Shown here piece by piece: positions 58,478 to 64,000 of a stretch of 64,000 nucleotides of DNA. The translations under genes and the position numbers were made by a program. The stretch comes from Bacteroidales bacterium (GTDB taxonomy: Bacteria; Bacteroidota; Bacteroidia; Bacteroidales; Tenuifilaceae). The stretch spans positions 10,425 through 74,424 of the forward strand of contig JAQUJY010000004.1 in assembly GCA_028680705.1 (NCBI GenBank), in the 5' to 3' direction. How positions within the stretch are numbered: position 1 is the first letter of the stretch; the number at the start of each line of letters is the position of its first letter. Below the pieces are notes generated by a model, which saw only the letters and a list, made by a program, of their open reading frames with translations, had not been told where the DNA came from and did no database searches.

Positions 58478-59422
58478 ATGAGAATTGTTACGCTCACTTT
58501 ACTCTTTATAGCTATTCTGCAATTTCATCTTTTAGGGCAGGAACAATTAAAGCATGAAGCAAAACTTTTTACCGACAGCACCGGTCAGGTTTTTACTAGG
58601 GTTGATGCCCCAGCATATCTTTTTATCTCACCTGCCAACTCGGCAGAAAGACTCATCCTTATCCCAAGTAACGATAAATTGGCAAACCCCATGGAATGGG
58701 ACGGTCACGGTTCCCACTATATTGTTTATAAAGATTTGAAGCAAAATACGAATATTCGCTTTAGGGTAATTGCCGATGGAGTACCACCTAAAAGCGAACC
58801 ATTATTTACAAAGGGACTGCTTTTTAGCTACAACAACACCTACTTCTCTGAGGTTGGTTCTGAGATGGCCATTACAGCAACTGATAATATGACTGGAGTT
58901 GAAAACTCTTACATCTCAATGGATGGAAATCCATTTCAGGAGGCTAGTAACCCCATAATTTTTAACAACGAGGGTGAATTTGAGGTTAAGGCCTACTCTG
59001 TGGATAACGTAGGTAATGCTGAAAACATAAAAGACTATAGAATTATAACCTCCAGTAGCGCGTCCATTCATCTAAACAGCATATATTTTGGCGTGGGCAG
59101 CACCACGCTTATTCCCGAGGCAGTTAATGAATTGAGTAAGTTGGCAAGCCTTTTACAAATCTATAAGGATATACACCTTGAGATTAGAGCACACACAGAT
59201 AGTAGAGGAAAAGCAAACTTCAACCTCACCCTTTCCGAAGGAAGAGCACAATCGGTTATTAAGTTCTTAAAATCAAAAGGAGTTGAGGAGGAGAGACTAA
59301 CAGCAAAAGGCTATGGCGAAACTCTGCTAATTAACGAATGTTCCGATGGAGTAACCTGCTCCGAGGAAAAACACAAAGAAAACCGAAGGGTCGAACTTAT
59401 TGTCAAAAAGAGTTTCCCCTAA
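58478..59422 (+). CDS. OmpA-domain envelope protein with shared N-terminal module
   Basis: 314 residues. Signal peptide (1-20, LLGQ). Residues about 22-110 form a module also present in the next protein (DSTGQVF, EWDGHGSHYI, ADGVPPKSEPLF). One Ig-like repeat (about 112-175) ends YSVDNVGN. The C-terminal OmpA domain (about 195-312) binds peptidoglycan: IYFGVGSTTLIPEAVNEL, IRAHTDSRGKANFNLTLSEG, KGYGETLLI, ENRRVEL. It therefore anchors the module to the wall. The gene lies 79 bp after the phosphatase and 22 bp before the paralogue. Confidence 0.85.
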   Translation: MRIVTLTLLFIAILQFHLLGQEQLKHEAKLFTDSTGQVFTRVDAPAYLFISPANSAERLILIPSNDKLANPMEWDGHGSHYIVYKDLKQNTNIRFRVIADGVPPKSEPLFTKGLLFSYNNTYFSEVGSEMAITATDNMTGVENSYISMDGNPFQEASNPIIFNNEGEFEVKAYSVDNVGNAENIKDYRIITSSSASIHLNSIYFGVGSTTLIPEAVNELSKLASLLQIYKDIHLEIRAHTDSRGKANFNLTLSEGRAQSVIKFLKSKGVEEERLTAKGYGETLLINECSDGVTCSEEKHKENRRVELIVKKSFP

Positions 59423-59444
59423 CAAAATAACACACTAGTAAGGA

Positions 59445-61133
59445 ATGAAATATTTCATACAATCACTAATACTTACTCTTGCGCTAACAATGGTATCGGC
59501 ATTTACCATTGCGCAAGAAGTTGACACATTTCATACCGATTCTATCGGTCAGCTATTCGTAAACCCAAAAACGCCCATACACCTTTACCTTTCAACATCG
59601 CCCGATGGCAAAGATGCAGTTAGACTGAAGAGCCAACAGCCCGAAGGAGAGCCTTTGTACTGGGACGGGCACGGCCCTCAATACCTTACACACTTAAACC
59701 TTTACCTTGGCCGTAAAATAAGATTCGATTTATTTGCCGATGGTCTCCCACCCAAAACTTCGCCTAATTTTGATGTAAAGCAAGGATACCAAAAGGGTAA
59801 CACAATATACGTCTCTGGAACTACGATAATTGAGTTCACATCAACTGATGCCCATTCTGGTATTGACAAATTGATGTACTCTGTTAATGGTAACGAATTT
59901 GCCCAATATGCTCAACCCATAGTTCTTGATAATGAAGGACAATACACACTAAAATTTTACGCCACAGATAATGTTGGCAATAAAGAGGATGAGGGCGAAA
60001 GGACAATTATGGTTGATACAACCCCACCAGTAACTGACCTGAAATTTATTGGTCCTGAGCACAATAGCGTTGTCGCATCGGCAACAAAGTTTGAACTAAC
60101 TGCTACTGACTTAAATGGCGTAAAGGAAACGTATTACTCTATAGATGATGATACACAAAAACAATACAAGACTCCAATTGCCTTGGCCAAACTCTCCGAA
60201 GGAGAGCATTCCATAATCTGGTACTCAATTGATATGGTAGGCAATACTGAAGAAAATCAGCAATTAGATTTCTTTGTAGATAAAACGCCCCCAATGGTTT
60301 TTGAGGAGTTAGTAGGAAACACCTACATGGTGGCAGGTAAAGAATACTCATCGGGGCGAACCCAGCTACGTATTGTTGCCGTTGACAATAAGGCTGGTGT
60401 TAAGGAGATTCACTACTCAATAAACAACCAACCCTTTAAACTATACGAAAAGCCAGTTTACCTATCGGAAATTAGCGGTGCGGCTATAGTGAAATCGTTC
60501 GCAATTGACAATGTTGGCAACAAGGGAGTTAGTGACACAGAGGGGCAGCAATTCTCAATGCCCAAGGTTGATATTACAGGACCAAACATAAAGTACACGC
60601 TAAAGGGACCAAGGTTAACACTAAGGGATAGTTTATGGCTAAGCCCAAAAACAAAAATAGGCATAACAGCAACCGATGATGGTTCGGGTTTAAACCGAAT
60701 TGAGTATAAAATTAATGAGAATGCTCCTGGAGAATATACCGATGAATTCTACATTGACCAATCAGGCGCATATACTATTGTCGCAACCGCATGGGATAAT
60801 GTAGAGAATCTCAATATCAGCAACCTTGAACTGCGTATTGATGCCAATGCGCCAGAATTATTGTGCAACTTCTCAGTAAAACCCCACAGATTTATTGATG
60901 AAGGTGAAGAACGGGTTCCCGTTTATAGCAATGGTGTTCTAGTTTACCTTGGAGCCACCGATGATATTGTTGGTGTTGACAGGATTATGGTTTCCATTAA
61001 CGGTTCACGAGAAAAAGCATACACCCAACCGCTAAGCGGTTTTAAAGTCAACCAAACTCACACCATAAAGTTAAGGGCAATTGATAGATTAGGTAATGAA
61101 AAAGAAACAACCATTCAGTTTAGAGTTGAATAG
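59445..61133 (+). CDS. Secreted protein with shared module and five Ig-like (OmpL47-type) repeats
   Basis: 562 residues. Signal peptide (1-24, TIAQ). The N-terminal module (about 28-110) matches the preceding gene (DSIGQLF, YWDGHGPQYL, ADGLPPKTSPNF). Five repeats of about 85 residues follow (about 120-190, 200-280, 288-378, 384-467, 472-562). Each ends in an ATDNVGNKE-like motif (DNVGN, DMVGN, DNVGN, DNVEN, DRLGN), as in OmpL47-type beta domains. There is no anchor or sorting domain at the C-terminus, so it may be a periplasmic or loosely bound stalk. Function unknown. Likely co-transcribed with the OmpA-domain gene. Confidence 0.82.
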   Translation: MKYFIQSLILTLALTMVSAFTIAQEVDTFHTDSIGQLFVNPKTPIHLYLSTSPDGKDAVRLKSQQPEGEPLYWDGHGPQYLTHLNLYLGRKIRFDLFADGLPPKTSPNFDVKQGYQKGNTIYVSGTTIIEFTSTDAHSGIDKLMYSVNGNEFAQYAQPIVLDNEGQYTLKFYATDNVGNKEDEGERTIMVDTTPPVTDLKFIGPEHNSVVASATKFELTATDLNGVKETYYSIDDDTQKQYKTPIALAKLSEGEHSIIWYSIDMVGNTEENQQLDFFVDKTPPMVFEELVGNTYMVAGKEYSSGRTQLRIVAVDNKAGVKEIHYSINNQPFKLYEKPVYLSEISGAAIVKSFAIDNVGNKGVSDTEGQQFSMPKVDITGPNIKYTLKGPRLTLRDSLWLSPKTKIGITATDDGSGLNRIEYKINENAPGEYTDEFYIDQSGAYTIVATAWDNVENLNISNLELRIDANAPELLCNFSVKPHRFIDEGEERVPVYSNGVLVYLGATDDIVGVDRIMVSINGSREKAYTQPLSGFKVNQTHTIKLRAIDRLGNEKETTIQFRVE

Positions 61134-61188
61134 TGGTTATTAGTTTTATGCCTATCTATACCCGAATTCCTCAAAGTATGAATTCCCT

Positions 61189-62391
61189 CTACCTAAACAC
61201 CGCAACTGCTCTGCTGTAGATTCCCTGCACATAGGCAATGGCCAACCCAAAGTTGGTAACCGGGATGCCTGCTTCAATGGCTGGCAAAAGTCTTGAATGC
61301 AATTGCTTTCGGGTTATCATGCAGCCTCCACATTGAATTATCAAAGCATAATCGGTCATGGGGCGTTCCAGTTTATCGAGGCCAGCCACAAAATCAAACT
61401 CTAGCACTTTTCCCGTAAATTTACGAATCCAACTCGGAATTTTCACACGCCCAATATCATCGCACGATACGTGGTGCGTGCAGCTCTCCAGCATCAAAAC
61501 TCTATCCCCATCCTTTAGCTCTGCTATTTTAGGTGTCCCTTTTATGTAGCTGTCAAAATCGCCCTTAAACCGAGCCAGAAGAATACTAAAACTTGTTAGT
61601 GGCACATCGGCGGGAATTATGGAATCTGCCAACGAAAAGATTTGACTATCTGTTACTGCAATGGCTGGTTTAATACCTGTTTTACGCAAAAAACCTTCCA
61701 CTTCATTCTCCTTTAGCACAATGGCCACAGCATCATTATCAAGGGCATCGCGAATGGCCTGTACCTGAGGAAGAATTAACCGCCCTGCCGGTGCTGCATT
61801 ATCAATAGGCGTAATGAACAATACAATATCACCTTTGCCAATAATTCCGCCCAAAAGTTTTGGCGTTTGCAAAGATGAATCAGGAATAGTTAACCTAATA
61901 GTGTCCACCAATTGTTTAAAGCCATCCCCTGTAGCAATACTTATCTCAACAATACTAGGCTTTAGCGGTAGTGCTTGTAAAGATGTTTTTACCTCTTTGT
62001 TTAGCGGTGCCAAATCGCTTTTATTGTGAACAATAATATATGGTATGCTATGCCTACTAAACTGGGCGACCAGCTGGTTCTCAAAATCGCCCCAAAGGCT
62101 GTTGGCGATTACCAATATGGCTAAATTGATATGGCTTATGGTCTCAACCGTTTTCTCTATTCGCTTGGCTCCCAAATCACCAGTATCGTCAATCCCCGCA
62201 GTATCAATTATAATAACTGGCCCAAAATCGAGTATCTCCAGCGATTTTTTAACAGGATCGGTAGTAGTACCGGGATGCTCCGAAACAATGGCCACAGACT
62301 GACCCGTAAGCATGTTGACCAGCGAACTCTTACCGTTATTTCGTCTTCCGTATATACCAATATGGGGCTTTGACTCTCTTCCTAAACTCAT
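61189..62391 (-). CDS. hydF: [FeFe]-hydrogenase maturation GTPase HydF
   Basis: 400 residues. The N-terminal GTPase domain has P-loop GRRNNGKS (15-22), switch HPGTTTDP, DTAGIDDTGDLG and NKSD. The C-terminal scaffold domain has the iron-sulfur ligands Cys304 (CTHH), Cys354 and Cys357 (CGGC). HydF assembles and delivers the diiron H-cluster made with HydE and HydG. Neither partner nor a hydrogenase gene lies in the window. Its presence implies an [FeFe]-hydrogenase elsewhere in the genome. It is transcribed divergently from the DUF4492-cydA pair. Confidence 0.95.
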   Translation of the reverse strand: MSLGRESKPHIGIYGRRNNGKSSLVNMLTGQSVAIVSEHPGTTTDPVKKSLEILDFGPVIIIDTAGIDDTGDLGAKRIEKTVETISHINLAILVIANSLWGDFENQLVAQFSRHSIPYIIVHNKSDLAPLNKEVKTSLQALPLKPSIVEISIATGDGFKQLVDTIRLTIPDSSLQTPKLLGGIIGKGDIVLFITPIDNAAPAGRLILPQVQAIRDALDNDAVAIVLKENEVEGFLRKTGIKPAIAVTDSQIFSLADSIIPADVPLTSFSILLARFKGDFDSYIKGTPKIAELKDGDRVLMLESCTHHVSCDDIGRVKIPSWIRKFTGKVLEFDFVAGLDKLERPMTDYALIIQCGGCMITRKQLHSRLLPAIEAGIPVTNFGLAIAYVQGIYSRAVAVFR

Positions 62392-62408
62392 TGCTACAAT
62401 TTTGCCTA

Positions 62409-62416
62409 CAAAGGTA
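62409..62416 (-). promoter_or_regulatory. Candidate -7 element for hydF
   Basis: TACCTTTG on the minus strand, the same octamer as in the ribosomal promoter; the predicted start is about 11 nt before the ATG, an unusually short leader. No -33 box was found. Confidence 0.4.
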
Positions 62417-62610
62417 AAAGATTTAGCGGACTGAATTTTATCACTTAGATTTATTTAGTTTAAAGATTAATTGATATTATATTGCTTGTAAAAGATATAT
62501 TATTGCTATTTTAGTTCGCCGAATTGCTTATAATTAGGGAATATGTAGATATTGAGCAATCGTTAATACTTGAATAAACCAGCGTTAACCATACATGATT
62601 GGGCAATAAG

Positions 62611-62862
62611 ATGAAAGTATTCTTTTATGGCATAGTACAAGTTGCCACAAACACTATAACCACCTTTCGTAATTCGAAGTTGGCTCAAGTTCTATTAATT
62701 ATTGTACTCATCAAAATCTTTATTTTTTACGGCTTGCTCAAAGGATTTATATACCCTCGTTACCTAAAGCCTAAATGGGACAGCAAAGAACATCGCAGCA
62801 ACGATGTGATGAAAGACCTACTAAACAAACCTAAAACTTATACATATGATGGAATCTATTGA
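62611..62862 (+). CDS. DUF4492 small membrane protein upstream of cydA
   Basis: 83 residues from ATG at 62611; the TTG at 62599 is a weaker alternative. One membrane helix (about 30-47, VLLIIVLIKIFIFYGLLKG) then FIYPRYLKPKW and a basic C-terminus. DUF4492 genes sit just before cydA in many Bacteroidota, so it may be an assembly or accessory subunit of the bd oxidase. Its end overlaps the cydA start by 17 bp. Confidence 0.82.
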   Translation: MKVFFYGIVQVATNTITTFRNSKLAQVLLIIVLIKIFIFYGLLKGFIYPRYLKPKWDSKEHRSNDVMKDLLNKPKTYTYDGIY

Positions 62863-64000
62863 TATGACGCTTGTGGACTGGTCGAGGCTTCAGTTTGCCA
62901 TGACGGCAATTATTCACTGGCTGTTTATTCCGATTACTGTTGGAATAACATATATCATTGCCATTGCTCAAACCATACATGTTAAAACTGGCGACCCACA
63001 CTGGGAAAAAGTGGCCAAGTTTTGGGCAAAACTATTTGGGATAAACTTTGCCATTGGGGTTGGTACTGGAATAATTTTGGGGCTTGAGTTTGGCACAAAC
63101 TGGAGCAACTACTCGTGGATATCGGGCGATATTTTTGGTGCTCCCCTTGCTGCCGAAGGCATTATGGCTTTCTTCTTGGAATCGACCTTTATTGCCATAA
63201 TGTTTTTTGGATGGGGCAAGGTTGGCAAAAAGACTCATCTAGTTTCAACCTATCTAGTTGCCTTTGGGGCAAGCCTATCGGCACTGTGGATTTTGGTTGC
63301 CAACGCATGGATGAACAACCCTGTAGGAATGGTATTTAACCCAGATACTGCTCGACACGAGATGGTCGATTTTTGGAGCATACTTCTATCTCCCAATGCC
63401 ATAAATAAGTTTTTACACACCATCGGCTCGTGCTTTGTTATATCAGCATTCTTTGTTATTGCGGTTAGCGGCTGGTACCTGCTCAAAAAGCGAAATATCC
63501 TGTTGGCAAAGCGGAGCATTGTAATTGCTGGAGTTTTTGGTCTGCTCTCAAGCCTGTTTGTTGTGCTAACAGGTGATGGTTCGGCATACAACGTAGCTCA
63601 GCAACAGCCTGCAAAACTTGCTGCCATGGAAGGACTTTATGATGGTTCCGAGGGTGCTGGCCTTGTTGCCTTTGGCATACTAAATCCTGGCAAAAAGGTT
63701 GGCGATGATATAGACGATTTTATCATCAAAATTGAAATTCCTAAACTGCTATCGCTGCTTGGTTACAGAAGCCTTGATGCTTTTGTCCCTGGAGCAAACG
63801 ATTTAGTGTATGGCAACGAGAAGTACAATATCATGTCGGCCTCTGAAAAGATGGAGAAAGGCAAGGTTGCACTTAACGCCCTTGCAGCATACAAAGAGGC
63901 GCATACCCAAGGAGATTTGGAGCAGATGGAATACTCGCTCTCTGAATTTGAGGAGAATTACTACTACATGGGATATGGGTATTTGCATAACCCCGAGAGT
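62846..64000 (+). CDS. cydA: Cytochrome bd oxidase subunit I, 3' end outside window
   Basis: 385 codons are open to the window end. The quinol oxidase subunit I reduces oxygen to water with high affinity. Start ATG at 62846 or 62849 (MMESIDMTLVDWSRLQFAMT), overlapping the DUF4492 gene. The b595 ligand His lies in TAIIHWLF. A second conserved His is in FLHTIGSCF. QQQPAKLAAMEG is the quinol-oxidase motif. The Q-loop and the third heme ligand may lie beyond the window. About seven membrane helices are visible. Confidence 0.95.
   Translation, partial: MMESIDMTLVDWSRLQFAMTAIIHWLFIPITVGITYIIAIAQTIHVKTGDPHWEKVAKFWAKLFGINFAIGVGTGIILGLEFGTNWSNYSWISGDIFGAPLAAEGIMAFFLESTFIAIMFFGWGKVGKKTHLVSTYLVAFGASLSALWILVANAWMNNPVGMVFNPDTARHEMVDFWSILLSPNAINKFLHTIGSCFVISAFFVIAVSGWYLLKKRNILLAKRSIVIAGVFGLLSSLFVVLTGDGSAYNVAQQQPAKLAAMEGLYDGSEGAGLVAFGILNPGKKVGDDIDDFIIKIEIPKLLSLLGYRSLDAFVPGANDLVYGNEKYNIMSASEKMEKGKVALNALAAYKEAHTQGDLEQMEYSLSEFEENYYYMGYGYLHNPES

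Overview
The window looks like chromosomal DNA of a member of the Bacteroidota, most likely the order Bacteroidales. The evidence is lineage-typical content. There is a type B C-terminal sorting domain of the type IX secretion system, a TonB-dependent receptor paired with a DUF4249 lipoprotein, and DUF4105, DUF4412 and DUF4492 proteins. There is also a str-S10-spc-alpha ribosomal supercluster with no tuf gene, and several promoters of the Bacteroidota form TTTG-N18-TAnnTTTG. HydF ([FeFe]-hydrogenase maturation) next to a cytochrome bd oxidase gene suggests an anaerobe that also meets low oxygen. I see no insertion sequences, prophage, CRISPR array, tRNA or rRNA.

Layout. 1-7.25 kb: a partial M28 peptidase, a DUF4105 membrane protein, an aldehyde dehydrogenase, a LysE-type exporter and a membrane hybrid histidine kinase whose ATP-binding domain looks degenerate. 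7.5-12.8 kb (minus): a giant two-component-type propeller sensor that ends in a SpoIIE/PP2C phosphatase instead of a kinase, and a UbiD decarboxylase. 12.9-32.2 kb (minus): enolase, then an unbroken ~18 kb translation cluster from rpsL to rplQ that includes fusA, secY, map, infA and rpoA. Two small genes in it, rpmJ and rpmD, are only 38 and 58 codons long. 32.6-36.2 kb (plus): a divergent second EF-G lacking the catalytic histidine, a cytidylate-kinase-like protein and a cyclophilin.

36.2-39.5 kb (minus): an acyl-CoA synthetase and a T9SS-exported protein. 39.8-44.5 kb (plus): a TlpA-like thioredoxin, an AsmA-like protein, a DsbA-like oxidoreductase and a cysteine-rich lipoprotein, which together look like an envelope thiol/disulfide group. 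44.7-48.3 kb: a UvrD/PcrA helicase and an NtrC-type regulator with no DNA-binding domain. 48.3-55.9 kb: mostly minus-strand envelope genes (DUF4412, DUF4249 plus TonB receptor, beta-barrel, glutamine cyclotransferase) with a HAD phosphatase and a small thioredoxin. 56.0-61.1 kb (plus): a four-gene run of a SiaC-like (DUF1987) protein, a TPR-coiled coil-TM-SpoIIE phosphatase, and two secreted proteins that share an unrecognised N-terminal module (one with an OmpA anchor, one with five Ig-like repeats). 61.2-64 kb: hydF (minus), then DUF4492-cydA (plus, cut by the window end).

The best candidates for something undescribed are the SiaC/SpoIIE run with its shared-module surface proteins, the histidine kinase with a broken ATPase, and the DsbA-like/cysteine-rich lipoprotein pair. 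Homology statements come from reading motifs by eye. No search was run.
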